64,000 bases of DNA from Ruminococcus sp. (GTDB lineage Bacteria; Bacillota; Clostridia; Oscillospirales; Ruminococcaceae). Where the stretch lies: the NCBI GenBank assembly GCA_020860605.1, contig JAJBTZ010000090.1, forward strand, positions 186,001 through 250,000, given 5' to 3'. Below are positions 27,637 to 36,930 of the stretch, one piece after another (positions within the stretch are counted from its first letter, which is position 1; each line of letters starts with the position of its first letter). The translations under genes and the position numbers were made by a program. Below the pieces are notes generated by a model, which saw only the letters and a program-made list of their open reading frames with translations, did not search any database and had not been told where the DNA came from.

Positions 27637-28359
27637 TCAGTTCATTACTCCACCGAAGCGTCTGTCTCGGGAAGTGTAATCTTTAAGAGCTTCTACAAGC
27701 TCTGCCTTTCCGAAGTCTGGCCAGAGAGTTTTGCAGAAGTAGAATTCGGCATAGGCACACTGCCATATCAGGAAGTTTGAAATCCTCTCTTCCCCACCAG
27801 TTCTTATGAGCAGGTCTACAGGCGGGATGTCTTTAGTGTCTAAGAATGAGTTTATCAGTTCGGGAGTAATCTGGTCCTCGGTAATATAGCCCTCTTTTGT
27901 AAGGCTTGAAATCTGCCTGACGGCTCTTGTTATTTCATCATGGCTGCCGTAGTTGACAGCGATCAGGACTGTGAGGCCAGTATTGTCTTTTGAACCCTCT
28001 TCGTTTTCGGCCATCTTCTTCTGAAGGCTTTCATTCAGGCGGGTTCTGTCACCGATGAATAAAAGCCTCACGTTTTCATCTGTATATTGCTTGAGAGTAT
28101 CGAGCTGCTCGTCAAACAAATCCATAAGGCCCTTCACTTCATCATCTGGCCTTGACCAGTTTTCGGTTGAAAAGGCATAGAATGTGGCATATTTTATTCC
28201 AAGGTCCTTGCAGGCTCTTATAACTGTCTTCAAGGCCTTCGCGCCCTCACGGTGACCATAATTTCTGGGCATAAGTCGCTTTTTCGCCCAACGACCATTT
28301 CCATCCATTATGAATGCGACATGAGTCGGTATTTTTAAATTCCTATTTTCATCTGCCAA
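27637..28359 (-). CDS. uppS: Undecaprenyl diphosphate synthase (isoprenyl transferase)
   Basis: Cis-prenyltransferase making the C55 lipid carrier for peptidoglycan. The catalytic Asp lies in AFIMDGNGRWAKKR, and the second signature is LLIRTGGEERISNFLIWQ. 240 aa. The start codon is TTG at 28359, with AAGGCGGGAT upstream; no ATG fits. A hairpin stands between it and frr. Confidence 0.96.
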   Translation of the reverse strand: MADENRNLKIPTHVAFIMDGNGRWAKKRLMPRNYGHREGAKALKTVIRACKDLGIKYATFYAFSTENWSRPDDEVKGLMDLFDEQLDTLKQYTDENVRLLFIGDRTRLNESLQKKMAENEEGSKDNTGLTVLIAVNYGSHDEITRAVRQISSLTKEGYITEDQITPELINSFLDTKDIPPVDLLIRTGGEERISNFLIWQCAYAEFYFCKTLWPDFGKAELVEALKDYTSRDRRFGGVMN

Positions 28360-28406
28360 GCTTATCCCGCCTTAGTGTTTTATGTAAATATAATCTCAAA
28401 CAATCA

Positions 28407-28436
28407 AACAGTCTCACCCCGAAGGGCGAAACTGTT
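28407..28436 (-). terminator. Hairpin between frr and uppS
   Basis: AACAGT-TC-CCC / GGG-GA-ACTGTT arms with a GAAG-type loop, followed on the minus strand by TTGATTGTTTG. Likely a partial terminator or processing site that separates pyrH-frr from uppS-polC. Confidence 0.5.
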
Positions 28437-28455
28437 CGGAGTATTGGCTGAAAAA

Positions 28456-29010
28456 TCAAACGGAGAGGATTTCTTTTTCCTTGACGGCGACCTGATCGTC
28501 AACGAGTGCGATATATTTGTCGGTGAGCTTCTGGATATCCTTATCGAAAATCTTGACATCATCCTCAGTGATATCGCCATTCTTCTTCATCGACTTGATC
28601 TTTTCGTTGGCATCACGTCTTATTGAACGAACTGCAACTTTAGAATCCTCGCCAAGCTTTCTTATGTCCTTGGAAAGATCCTTACGGCGCTCCTCGCTGA
28701 GCTGAGGGAATGTGAGTCTGATAACTGTACCATCGTTCTGAGGATTGATTCCCAGGTCGCTTGCCTGAATTGCTTTTTCAATAGCCTTGAGCGAGGACTT
28801 GTCCCACGGCTGGATAACGAGGACTCTTGCATCCGAAACGGAAATAGCAGCCATCTGGTTGATGGGGGTTTGGGTTCCGTAGTAGTCAACAGTGATTCTG
28901 TCTAAAACTGCGGGATTAGCTCTTCCGGCTCTGATTGCTGCGAAATCGGAGGCTAAGACCTTGAGTGTCTTTTCCATTTTGTCCTGAGCATTATTTAATA
29001 CTTCTTTCAT
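28456..29010 (-). CDS. frr: Ribosome recycling factor
   Basis: With EF-G, splits post-termination ribosomes. All-helical plus beta-barrel protein of 184 aa. Conserved segments: RAGRANPAVLDRITVDYYGTQTPINQMA and the C-terminal helix RSIRRDANEKIKSMKKNGDITEDDVK. Follows pyrH by 22 bases. Confidence 0.97.
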   Translation of the reverse strand: MKEVLNNAQDKMEKTLKVLASDFAAIRAGRANPAVLDRITVDYYGTQTPINQMAAISVSDARVLVIQPWDKSSLKAIEKAIQASDLGINPQNDGTVIRLTFPQLSEERRKDLSKDIRKLGEDSKVAVRSIRRDANEKIKSMKKNGDITEDDVKIFDKDIQKLTDKYIALVDDQVAVKEKEILSV

Positions 29011-29032
29011 TTAAGTTCCTTCCTTTCGGTTG

Positions 29033-29737
29033 TCAGTATAGTATTGTTCCGACTTTCTCACCCATAACGGCGTCATAAATGTTATCGGGATTTTCAAGAT
29101 TGAATACGATTACGGGGATTTCGTTTTCCTTGCACATTGCTGCAGCGGTAGCGTCCATAACGCCCAGATGCTTTGAAACTACGTCATCGAGATCGAGCTT
29201 GTCAAACTTGACGGCATCGGGATATTTATGAGGATCCTTGTCATAAACACCGTCGACCATTGTGGCCTTGAGCATCACGTCAGCTTCAATCTCTGCAGCA
29301 CGGAGGGATGATGCGGTGTCGGTCGAGAAGAAGGGGCTTCCTGTTCCGCAACCGAAAATGACTATTCTTCCCTTTTCCAGGTGCCTTACTGCCTTGTTTC
29401 TTATATAAGGCTCTGCAATCTGTCGCATTTCTATCGCTGTCTGAACTCTGACCTCGGCGCCTAAGGCTTCGAGGCTGTCGGCAACTGCAAGAGCGTTCAT
29501 GGCTGTGGCCAACATTCCGATATGGTCTGCTCTCGTTCTGTCCATTGCACCGCTCGAGCGTCCACGCCAGAAATTACCGCCTCCGACGACTATTCCAATC
29601 TGAATTCCGGCATCATAGCACCTCTTAACACTACGGCAAATGTTCCCGATAGTGTCGAAATCAAGTCCGGTCTTTTTGTCACCTGCAAGAGCTTCTCCGC
29701 TCAGCTTCAAAAGAACACGTTTGTACTTCGGCTCCAT
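29033..29737 (-). CDS. pyrH: UMP kinase
   Basis: Phosphorylates UMP to UDP; an amino-acid-kinase fold hexamer. [16 protein letters not shown] at the start, GGGNFWRG, and the C-terminal [10 protein letters not shown] are characteristic. The track start (GTG at 29746) overlaps the SD GGAG, so the ATG at 29737 (MEPKYKR), 10 bases after it, is preferred (234 aa). First gene of the pyrH-polC block. Confidence 0.96.
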   Translation of the reverse strand: MEPKYKRVLLKLSGEALAGDKKTGLDFDTIGNICRSVKRCYDAGIQIGIVVGGGNFWRGRSSGAMDRTRADHIGMLATAMNALAVADSLEALGAEVRVQTAIEMRQIAEPYIRNKAVRHLEKGRIVIFGCGTGSPFFSTDTASSLRAAEIEADVMLKATMVDGVYDKDPHKYPDAVKFDKLDLDDVVSKHLGVMDATAAAMCKENEIPVIVFNLENPDNIYDAVMGEKVGTILY

Positions 29738-29786
29738 AAACAGCACTCTCCAATATAGTATTTGATTAAATTTTTACTTCTGGCAG

Positions 29787-29809
29787 AGATAAGACCCTGC
29801 CTCTTATCT
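29787..29809 (-). promoter_or_regulatory. Hairpin in the pyrH leader
   Basis: AGATAAGA / TCTTATCT, an 8-bp perfect stem with a 7-base loop, about 50 bases before pyrH. It could end the gpsA transcript or be a leader structure; no strong T-run on the minus strand, and no clear promoter found in this 130-base gap. Confidence 0.35.
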
Positions 29810-29869
29810 AATTTTACCCTAAAATCGCTCCAAAGTAAATAGCTTTCACGCAAATCTCACGAATAATTT

Positions 29870-30853
29870 TTATTCGGTTCTGACTGGTCTTAGCATAAGC
29901 TCATTAATTGCAACTCTCGGCGACTTGCCTTCGAAGAGAACCTTGTTGACCTCTGCGGTTATTGGCATGTCGACATTATACTTCTTCGCAAGCTCCAATG
30001 TTGCTTTGGCGCAGGCATAGCCTTCGACGGTTCCTATCTGCCTTACAGCTTCCTCTGGATCAACTCCCTGGCCGATAAGAAGCCCGGCACGGTAGTTTCT
30101 CGAATGCATACTTGTGCAGGTCACGACTAAGTCTCCAAGGCCTGCAAGGCCACTGAAGGTGTCCTGCCTTGCTCCCATAGCTACGCCCAAACGGGTAATT
30201 TCGCTCAGGCCTCTTGTCATGAGAGCAGCTTTTGTGTTGTCGCCATAGCCGAGACCGCCTACGACGCCTGAGCAAAGAGCAATTACATTCTTGACAGCTC
30301 CGCCAATTTCGCAGCCGATGACATCTGAATTGACATAGAGCCTCAAAACATCATCGGAGAAGCTTGACTGAATGAGCTTGGCAGCTTCTTCGTCCTCGGA
30401 TGCTACCGCAACAGCTGTCGGCATTCCCCTGCCGAGTTCTTCAGCATGAGATGGTCCTGAGAGGACAGCGATTCTGTTATCAGGAAAAACCTCTCTTATA
30501 ACTTCACTCATGCGCTTGAGAGAGCCATCTTCGAGGCCTTTGGCGCTGCTTACGATTATGGCGTCTTTGTCGACATATGGCTTTGCCTGTTCACAGACTG
30601 AACGGACAAACTTTGAAGGGATTCCGACTACGACTATATCTCTGCCTTTGGCACATGATATGTCTTCGCAGAGAGCTACAGACTTTGGAATCTGGACTCC
30701 TGGGAGCTTGGCTCTCAGTTCTCCAGTTCTTCTGATGGTGTCGAGCTCGTCCTTGAAGGCGCTCCAGACGGTCACTTCGTGGCCAAGTCTCGAGGAGGTA
30801 CATGCAAGTGCAAGCCCCCATCCGCCTGAGCCTAAGATTGTGATGCTTGTCAC
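29870..30853 (-). CDS. gpsA: NAD(P)H-dependent glycerol-3-phosphate dehydrogenase
   Basis: Reduces dihydroxyacetone phosphate to sn-glycerol-3-phosphate for phospholipid synthesis. N-terminal dinucleotide loop ILGSGGWGLALA; catalytic Lys region GGAVKNVIALCSGV; GLGDLVVTCTS in the C-terminal domain. 327 aa. Overlaps the upstream plsY stop by 4 bases, so translation is coupled to the next enzyme of the same pathway. Confidence 0.97.
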   Translation of the reverse strand: MTSITILGSGGWGLALACTSSRLGHEVTVWSAFKDELDTIRRTGELRAKLPGVQIPKSVALCEDISCAKGRDIVVVGIPSKFVRSVCEQAKPYVDKDAIIVSSAKGLEDGSLKRMSEVIREVFPDNRIAVLSGPSHAEELGRGMPTAVAVASEDEEAAKLIQSSFSDDVLRLYVNSDVIGCEIGGAVKNVIALCSGVVGGLGYGDNTKAALMTRGLSEITRLGVAMGARQDTFSGLAGLGDLVVTCTSMHSRNYRAGLLIGQGVDPEEAVRQIGTVEGYACAKATLELAKKYNVDMPITAEVNKVLFEGKSPRVAINELMLRPVRTE

Positions 30854-31524
30854 TTGTCTTCTCCTCGCTTCCTGAATGTGAATTTGCTTTCAGTGTGATT
30901 ACGGAGCCTCTGGATGTTCGGCCAGTGTCTTACAAAGCAGAAAACTCCCATGGCAAGTGCTATGAAGAAATGTGCTAATGTGTAGAGATCAACACTTCCG
31001 AACATTATCAGGTCGGCAATGACGAAGCATATAGGATAGACCACACAGCAAGTAATTGAGCTAAGTGAGACGTATCTTGTAGCAATGAAAACTATCAGAA
31101 AAGCTGTAACTGCAAGAAGGAATACCAGAGGATTAATGCAAATAGTGCAGACAGCAGCAATCAGAATTCCCTTTCCGCCTTTGAAGCCGTAGAAAATTGG
31201 GAAGCAATGACCCATAACGGCAAACATCGCTCCAATCATGCAGGCAGTGACGACACTGTGCTCGTCAGCCGAGAAAAGTCCCGACCAGAAAAGAGCACCT
31301 CTCGTTCCAAAGACAACTACTATTCCCTTGAGAAGATCGATGATAAGGGTCATTGCAGCGCTGAGGCCTCCGAAAGTCCTGTACACATTCGTAAGGCCTG
31401 CATTGTGGCTGCCATAGTCACGGATATCCTTCCCTTTGACGAGGCGAACGGAAATAATTGCGGAATTGAGGCTTCCTATAAGATAGGAAATCACCGCAAC
31501 TACAAGTAAAGCTAGATAGTACAA
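30850..31524 (-). CDS. plsY: Glycerol-3-phosphate acyltransferase PlsY
   Basis: Membrane enzyme transferring an acyl group from acyl-phosphate to glycerol-3-phosphate. The three PlsY motifs are visible: GSLNSAIISVRLVKGKDIRDYGSHNAG near the N-terminus, GHCFPIFYGFKGGKG in the middle and a final conserved basic tail. About five membrane segments, 224 aa. Translationally coupled to gpsA, which supplies its substrate. Confidence 0.95.
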   Translation of the reverse strand: MYYLALLVVAVISYLIGSLNSAIISVRLVKGKDIRDYGSHNAGLTNVYRTFGGLSAAMTLIIDLLKGIVVVFGTRGALFWSGLFSADEHSVVTACMIGAMFAVMGHCFPIFYGFKGGKGILIAAVCTICINPLVFLLAVTAFLIVFIATRYVSLSSITCCVVYPICFVIADLIMFGSVDLYTLAHFFIALAMGVFCFVRHWPNIQRLRNHTESKFTFRKRGEDK

Positions 31525-31538
31525 TTTGTCAGCTCCTG

Positions 31539-32870
31539 TTATTTTGTGTCCTGATTATCTCTTTCGCGGACGATGATGCGAATCGGCGTTCCCTCAAGTC
31601 CTCCGAAGGTGTCCCTTATCTGGTTCTCGAGGTATCTGCGGTACGAGAAGTGGAACAGCTCTGCAGAGTTTACAAACATTACAAACGTCGGTGGATTAGT
31701 CGAAGGCTGGGTCATGTAGTATATTTTCAGACGCTTGCCCTTGTCAGACGGTGGCTGGACTCTGTTGACAGAGTAAGCCAGGATGTCGTTGAGCTTACCT
31801 GTGGATATTCTCATTGAATTGTTTGCATAGACTCGATTGATTAGCTCGAAGATCTTCTCAACGCGTTGTCCTGTCTTGGCCGAGATGAAGATGAACGGAA
31901 CATAGTCCATGAAGCTGAGCTTTTCACGAAGATTATCTGAAAACTCCTTCATGGTGTTGGTTTCCTTTTCGATAACGTCCCACTTGTTGACAGCTACAAT
32001 GCATGCTTTTCCCTGCTCATGAGCATAACCAGCAACCTTGGAATCCTGTTCTGTAAAGCCAACAGAGGCATCTATAACGATGACGGCAACATCAGCCTCG
32101 TCAACTGCCATATAGGCTCTGAGGACGCTATAGTGCTCGATATTTTCATAGACTTTGGACTTCTTTCTGATGCCGGCCGTATCGACGAAGGTATATTTAC
32201 CCCATTCGTTTTCAACTTCGGCATCGGTAGCATCTCTGGTGGTTCCAGCAATGTTTGAGACGATGGTTCTCTCCTCGCCTACTATACGATTTATGATGGA
32301 GGACTTTCCGACATTCGGCTTGCCAATTACGGCAACACGAATGCTGTCCTTATCTTCGTTTCCTTCGCCTTCAGGAAGGTTTTCTAAAACTCTGTCGAGC
32401 AGATCTCCAGTGCCGTAGCCATGAACAGAAGAAACCTCGACTGGATCTCCGAGTCCTAAGTTATAGAATTCATAGAATTCGGGCTCTGGAGGGCCTAATC
32501 TGTCACACTTATTGACGCAAAGAACGATAGGCTTGCCAGATTTCTGAAGCATTGAAGCCACTTCATAGTCGTTGGCGGTGACTCCTGAACGGATGTCAGT
32601 TACTAAGATGATTACAGACGCTTTATCAATTGCGATCTGAGCCTGGCGTCTCATCTGAACTAAAATTGTATCGTTGGTCTTAGGCTCGATTCCTCCCGTG
32701 TCTACAAGCATGAATTCACGGGTTCGCCACTCACATTTAGAGTAGATTCTGTCTCTTGTTACACCCGGGGTGTCGTCAACTATTGAAAGCCTTTTTCCTA
32801 TAAGCTTATTGAATAATGTGGATTTTCCTACATTGGGTCGCCCCACAACGGCGACAATCGGCAAAGCCAT
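31539..32870 (-). CDS. der: Ribosome-assembly GTPase Der (EngA)
   Basis: Two GTPase domains in tandem, each with a full P-loop ([12 protein letters not shown] and GKPNVGKSSIIN) and NKxD (VNKCDRLG, VNKWDVIE), followed by a KH-like domain. It acts in 50S assembly. 443 aa. AGGAGG precedes the ATG. Order rpmF-der-plsY-gpsA is common in Clostridia. Confidence 0.97.
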   Translation of the reverse strand: MALPIVAVVGRPNVGKSTLFNKLIGKRLSIVDDTPGVTRDRIYSKCEWRTREFMLVDTGGIEPKTNDTILVQMRRQAQIAIDKASVIILVTDIRSGVTANDYEVASMLQKSGKPIVLCVNKCDRLGPPEPEFYEFYNLGLGDPVEVSSVHGYGTGDLLDRVLENLPEGEGNEDKDSIRVAVIGKPNVGKSSIINRIVGEERTIVSNIAGTTRDATDAEVENEWGKYTFVDTAGIRKKSKVYENIEHYSVLRAYMAVDEADVAVIVIDASVGFTEQDSKVAGYAHEQGKACIVAVNKWDVIEKETNTMKEFSDNLREKLSFMDYVPFIFISAKTGQRVEKIFELINRVYANNSMRISTGKLNDILAYSVNRVQPPSDKGKRLKIYYMTQPSTNPPTFVMFVNSAELFHFSYRRYLENQIRDTFGGLEGTPIRIIVRERDNQDTK

Positions 32871-32910
32871 GCTCCGCCTCCTTATCAGTCGAATAAAAGT
32901 AGATGGTGGA

Positions 32911-32951
32911 AATTAAAAAATCAGAGAAGGACATGCTCCTTCTCTGATTTT
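32911..32951 (-). terminator. Strong terminator after rpmF
   Basis: 15-bp perfect stem AAAATCAGAGAAGGA / TCCTTCTCTGATTTT, 5-base loop, then TTAATTT on the minus strand. It lies between rpmF and der, so der onward needs read-through or its own promoter, which I did not find. Confidence 0.85.
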
Positions 32952-32977
32952 GAAGAAGACAAAGCTTCGTTTAAAGA

Positions 32978-33160
32978 CTATGCTTCCTTCTCGATAACCA
33001 TGGTACCCTTATAGTATCCGCAGTTACTGCAAACCTTATGCGGCGAGGTCAAAGCACCGCAATTGGAACACCTTGAAAGTGCGGGAGCGTCAAGCTTCCA
33101 TACGCTTGAACGTCTTTTGTCTCTTCTTGCTTTGGAGACTTTTCTCTTCGGTACTGCCAT
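32978..33160 (-). CDS. rpmF: 50S ribosomal protein L32
   Basis: A 60-residue zinc-ribbon protein. MAVPKRKVSKARRDKRRS is the standard start, and CSNCGALTSPHKVCSNCG gives the four-cysteine zinc site. The ATG at 33160 is preferred to the track start because AGGAGG lies 8 bases upstream. Follows the YceD-like gene, as in most bacteria. Confidence 0.96.
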   Translation of the reverse strand: MAVPKRKVSKARRDKRRSSVWKLDAPALSRCSNCGALTSPHKVCSNCGYYKGTMVIEKEA

Positions 33161-33217
33161 TTTCAGCACCTCCTCCTTGACAAATTATGACATAGCTGCT
33201 TTTTAAAGCTACAGTGA

Positions 33218-33688
33218 TTATTGGTCGCTTTCGCAATCGCAATCACCGTCGTTGAGATTTTTGCCACAATTTGGGCAAACACCCTTGCAATCTTCCTGGC
33301 AAAGAATCTTCGTCGGCATTGAAAGCAGCAAATCTGAGATAGCTAACTCATTAAGATCAAGAGTTTCGCCGGAGCAATAGACATACTCATCGTCATCGGG
33401 AAGATTCTCATTGTCCTCATCCCCTCTTACGAGAATGTGAGTGAAATCCTCATTATACCGGCGGGTGAATTCAGCAGAGCATTGGTCGCAAATATGAGAA
33501 ACAGTGAAGTCAAGACTATAGCTAAGCGTCACAACGCTTGCTCTGCACACAGTCTTTCCTCTAAGGCAAACGGGAGTTATGAACTCTCCCACGCCTTTAT
33601 ACTTGTCCATTTCGCTTATGGGGATGTCGGTTTCGACTGGACGTTCTCCATCCTCCCCATCAAATAGTGGCTTCAGCTTCAGCAGCAC
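33218..33688 (-). CDS. YceD/DUF177 family protein
   Basis: Nucleic-acid-associated family nearly always encoded just before rpmF and linked to 23S rRNA accumulation in plants and E. coli. The GTG at 33688 (VLLKLKPLFDGE) is preferred to the 201-aa track ORF: GAGGT is 5-6 bases upstream and a consensus promoter falls at 33713-33741. That gives 156 aa. C-terminal cysteines CQEDCKGVCPNCGKNLNDGDCDC form the family zinc-ribbon-like signature. Confidence 0.9.
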   Translation of the reverse strand: MLLKLKPLFDGEDGERPVETDIPISEMDKYKGVGEFITPVCLRGKTVCRASVVTLSYSLDFTVSHICDQCSAEFTRRYNEDFTHILVRGDEDNENLPDDDEYVYCSGETLDLNELAISDLLLSMPTKILCQEDCKGVCPNCGKNLNDGDCDCESDQ

Positions 33689-33712
33689 ATTACACCTCAG
33701 AATATCACAAAC

Positions 33713-33741
33713 ATTATACTTTAGCAAACGCAGAATGTCAA
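33713..33741 (-). promoter_or_regulatory. Consensus sigma-A promoter of the DUF177-rpmF operon
   Basis: Minus strand TTGACA, 17 bases, TATAAT. It decides the GTG start of the DUF177 gene 25 bases downstream. Confidence 0.88.
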
Positions 33742-33836
33742 TAGTTTTGAAAAATTTTGCTCGGCGTTCGCTTAAAAGACATTTCATCTCCGCCACAAAT
33801 CTGCATCTGTGACGGAGAAGCATACTTACAAATTAA

Positions 33837-34244
33837 TCAGTGCTCAACGCGCTTCAGAATACTCTCAGGGAGATTTTCCTTATCCTCAGAGACTGTAAAG
33901 ACGATGAGAATGTCGGGAGCAACAGCTTCGATTCTCTCGAAGAGGAGCTCGAGCTCATCGTAGTTTCTGCCGCCAATCTTAAGAATTCCGTCAACAAAAA
34001 TCTCGGATATATCATAGTTTGCGGCAATAGTTCCAGTGATAAAACCATAGAACTTGTCGTAACTGTCAATCTTATAGCCATCGACATCAACGAGTCTGAC
34101 ACTGTAAGGAATGTCATAGGTGAGCTGCATACTCTTCTCGATGCAAACTATGTTTCCCTTGGTGTTTGCAACTGCATCCTTGATAAGGTCAAGCAGTATC
34201 TTGGTTTTGCCGGATCCCTTTTTGCCGGTGATCAGTTTAATCAT
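33837..34244 (-). CDS. Small P-loop (Walker A) nucleotide-binding protein of unknown role
   Basis: 135 residues beginning with MIKLITGKKGSGKTKILLDL, a complete Walker A. A DVDGYKID segment and a hydrophobic ISEIFVDGILKIGG strand (Walker-B-like Asp) follow, then a helix and LIVFTVSEDKENLP. It is too short for a AAA+ protein and resembles a minimal kinase- or ATPase-like core. It lies between pgi and DUF177 with 78 bases to pgi; SD ACGGAGTGTTACT. I do not recognise a named family. Confidence 0.75.
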   Translation of the reverse strand: MIKLITGKKGSGKTKILLDLIKDAVANTKGNIVCIEKSMQLTYDIPYSVRLVDVDGYKIDSYDKFYGFITGTIAANYDISEIFVDGILKIGGRNYDELELLFERIEAVAPDILIVFTVSEDKENLPESILKRVEH

Positions 34245-34322
34245 AGTAACACTCCGTTTCCGCCCTTTCGGGCTGTTTTTGCTTTATCCTACAGCTTTGA
34301 AAGCTGGTAGAAACGTATTTAT

Positions 34323-35660
34323 TTATTCAGCCTTGAGCTTTTCTTCGAGCTCAGACTTGCGGTCCTCATAGCCAGGCTTGCCTAAGAGAGCGAACATGTT
34401 CTTCTTGTAGCTCTCAACACCGGGCTGGTTGAACGGATTGACTCCGAGCATGTAGCCGGAAAGAGCACAGGCCTTCTCGAAGAAGTAAACCATCTCGCCG
34501 AAGTTATACTCGTCAAGCTTATCAACTTCAATAATGAGGTTCGGAACTCCGCCTTCGGTGTGAGCTAAAACTGTTCCTTCCATCGCCTTGCGGTTGACTA
34601 CGGAAATATTCTGATCAGTCAGGAAGTTGAGGCCATCAAGGTTCTCAGCGTCATTCTCGAGGAAGAGATCTTTCTTGGGATTCTTGACGTCGACAACAGT
34701 TTCGAACATGATTCTTGAGCCGTCCTGAACGAACTGACCCATCGAGTGAAGGTCGGTCGAGAAAATAGCGCTCGAAGGATAGATGCCCTTGTGGTCCTTG
34801 CCTTCGCTCTCACCAAAGAGCTGCTTGAACCACTCGTTCATCATAGCAAAGCAAGGCTCATAGGAAACGAGCATTTCAACAGACTTGCCCTTGCGATAGA
34901 GGATGTTTCTCAATGCTGCATACTTCTCGCAATCATTGAGGTCGTCATTGAGATAAGCCTCTCTTGCAGCTGCAGCGCCTTCCATAATCTTGTCGATATC
35001 GCATCCGGCAACAGCTATCGGGAGAAGTCCTACTGCTGTAAGTACAGAATATCTTCCTCCAACGTCATCAGCGATAACGAAGGTCTCGTATCCTTCGGAA
35101 TCAGAGAGCTCCTTCAAGGTTCCTCTTGCCTTATCGGTGGTGGCGAAGATTCTTGTCTTTGCCTCTTCCTTGCCATACTTGTCCTCAAGAAGCTTCTTGA
35201 AGATTCTGAAAGCAAGAGCAGGCTCAGTTGTCGTTCCAGACTTGGAAATTACGTTGACGCAGACATCCTTGCCCTCACAGATTGAGAGAATCTCGTTTAA
35301 GTAGGTGGAGCTGATGTTGTTGCCGACGAAGTAGATGTCGGGTGTGTCCTTCTTGAGATTGTTGTAATATGGGCTTGTGAGAAGCTCAATAGCAGCTCTT
35401 GCACCAAGGTAGGATCCGCCAATACCGATTACGATAAGGACGTCTGCCTTCTCCTTGATTCTTGCAGCTGCGGCCTTGATTCTCTCAAACTCCTCCTTGT
35501 CGTAGTCAACCGGCAGGTCAACCCATCCCAAGAAGTCGTTTCCGAGACCACTGCGAGTCGCAAGTGTGTTGTGAGCAGCGGTTATCTGAGGACGAATTGC
35601 CTCGAGCTCGTGTGGGTTTACGAACTTTTCAGCGTACTTTGTTACTAATTTAATAGACAT
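34323..35660 (-). CDS. pgi: Glucose-6-phosphate isomerase
   Basis: Interconverts glucose-6-phosphate and fructose-6-phosphate. Signature segments: [35 protein letters not shown] and the C-terminal [23 protein letters not shown] with the catalytic Lys. The ATG at 35660 ([13 protein letters not shown]) fits the family start better than the track start; 445 aa. It has its own promoter and is apart from the pgk-tpiA-gpmI cluster. Confidence 0.96.
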   Translation of the reverse strand: MSIKLVTKYAEKFVNPHELEAIRPQITAAHNTLATRSGLGNDFLGWVDLPVDYDKEEFERIKAAAARIKEKADVLIVIGIGGSYLGARAAIELLTSPYYNNLKKDTPDIYFVGNNISSTYLNEILSICEGKDVCVNVISKSGTTTEPALAFRIFKKLLEDKYGKEEAKTRIFATTDKARGTLKELSDSEGYETFVIADDVGGRYSVLTAVGLLPIAVAGCDIDKIMEGAAAAREAYLNDDLNDCEKYAALRNILYRKGKSVEMLVSYEPCFAMMNEWFKQLFGESEGKDHKGIYPSSAIFSTDLHSMGQFVQDGSRIMFETVVDVKNPKKDLFLENDAENLDGLNFLTDQNISVVNRKAMEGTVLAHTEGGVPNLIIEVDKLDEYNFGEMVYFFEKACALSGYMLGVNPFNQPGVESYKKNMFALLGKPGYEDRKSELEEKLKAE

Positions 35661-35692
35661 AGCTGTCATCCCTCTCATTTGTCTTTGCATAT

Positions 35693-35721
35693 ATTCTAAC
35701 ACGAAACGGTCAATAATGCAA
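35693..35721 (-). promoter_or_regulatory. Sigma-A type promoter of pgi
   Basis: Minus strand TTGCAT, 17 bases, TAGAAT; 33 bases before the ATG. Confidence 0.6.
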
Positions 35722-35766
35722 GGAATTTCAGTGAAAAATATTGTGCAAATTCGGCAAAATGTTTCC

Positions 35767-36903
35767 TTACCCCGCCAACATACTCCGAAGAAGTTTAAAT
35801 GTTGCGGACCGAAGGTTCATTTTGTCTACATTTTCTATTGCGATTATCGGAATAGTATACCTTTCCTCGTCATCGACTAAAAACACCACCCTGCCGACTT
35901 GGTCGCCGATTTCGACTGGTGCAGTCACTTCTTCGAAATACTCGATCTTCATCTCGACCGACTCAAGTTCGCTGTTCCTCACTACAAAGCTGCCAGTCTC
36001 TCCGATATCGGCATTAACCGTCAGACTGACTCCGCCACTCACGGAAACAGGTTCAACATAGATATCAGTCCTCTTCGGAGTGTAAAGAGTGTATGCTGCG
36101 AAGCCGATATTCATCTTCTCACGGGCTGTTGTGAAGCGCTGATACTCGTCAGGCTCACCTAAGATCACGCAAATCATCGTCAGGCCGTTTCGCTCAGCAG
36201 AAGCAATCAGGCAGTTCTGGCAATCTTCGCTGTAGTAGGCTTTCATCCCAGTAATGCCGTTGTAGCTTAAGATCATCCGATTTGTCGAGACGAGCTCAGT
36301 TTTGCCGTCACGAACTGTCGTCATCCATGTCGTGAAATATGGAATCAGCTCATCGTAGTGGGAAAGCTCTGAGGCCAGAGTTGCGATATCGCAGGCAGTG
36401 GTGACGTTGCCGTCAAGAGTTCCTGTTGGGCCGACATATGTAGTCGACAGCATTCCAAGTTCTTTGGCTCTCTGGTTCATGAGTGCTGTGAAGTCGTCAG
36501 TGTTCCCGGAAACCGCTTCGGCGATTGCGACTGCTGCATCATTGGCGTTGCCGATGGTTATCGCCTTGACAAGCTCGTCAATCGTGATCTCTTCGCCAGT
36601 GTTAAGCCATATCTGTGCTCCCTGCTGGGAATTGGCGTTTGCGGAAGCCTTGACAACTGTGTCAAAGCTGAGTCTCCCCTCGCCTATTGCCTCCATCAGG
36701 AGTAGAAGCGTCATCAGTTTGGCTGAATGAAATGCTGGGAATTCAGCGTTTCCGTTGTCGGAATAGAGGAGTGTTCCTGTTTTGCCTTCCATCAGGACGT
36801 AGGAATACGGCACTGATTCTGCTTCAGACGAAGTCGCGAAGGCGGGTACTGTTCCAAAAATGAATAATGAAATAACTGTGATAGTGGCGAAGAATTTTCT
36901 CAT
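35767..36903 (-). CDS. DacF-like penicillin-binding-protein homolog with all active-site motifs altered (probable pseudoenzyme)
   Basis: 378 residues with an N-terminal signal peptide ([20 protein letters not shown]), the S11 D-Ala-D-Ala carboxypeptidase fold (about 30-260) and the C-terminal beta domain plus an amphipathic tail of DacA/DacF proteins. The three catalytic motifs do not match: SxxK is HSAK (H59-K62, in [11 protein letters not shown]), SxN is NAN (119-121, in [10 protein letters not shown]), and KTG is KAY (221-223, in GMKAYYS). The nucleophilic serine is therefore absent, and ordinary carboxypeptidase activity is not expected. The frame is long and intact, so it is retained rather than decaying. 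It might bind muropeptides or regulate a partner PBP. The promoter resembles a forespore sigma-G/F site. Confidence 0.85.
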   Translation of the reverse strand: MRKFFATITVISLFIFGTVPAFATSSEAESVPYSYVLMEGKTGTLLYSDNGNAEFPAFHSAKLMTLLLLMEAIGEGRLSFDTVVKASANANSQQGAQIWLNTGEEITIDELVKAITIGNANDAAVAIAEAVSGNTDDFTALMNQRAKELGMLSTTYVGPTGTLDGNVTTACDIATLASELSHYDELIPYFTTWMTTVRDGKTELVSTNRMILSYNGITGMKAYYSEDCQNCLIASAERNGLTMICVILGEPDEYQRFTTAREKMNIGFAAYTLYTPKRTDIYVEPVSVSGGVSLTVNADIGETGSFVVRNSELESVEMKIEYFEEVTAPVEIGDQVGRVVFLVDDEERYTIPIIAIENVDKMNLRSATFKLLRSMLAG

Positions 36904-36930
36904 GGTAAGGCTCCTTTATTTGATAGTCCA

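Noticed and set aside
33789-33816. Hairpin CTCCG-CACA-AT / AT-TGTG-CGGAG as terminator of the P-loop gene
   Set aside because: Mismatched stem and no T-run on the minus strand; left unannotated.
33689-33823. N-terminal 45-codon extension of the DUF177 gene in the ORF track
   Set aside because: It overlaps the consensus promoter at 33713-33741, and the GTG at 33688 has a good ribosome site.
34746-35285. 179-codon plus-strand ORF in pgi
   Set aside because: Antisense shadow inside a standard glycolytic gene; no own signals.
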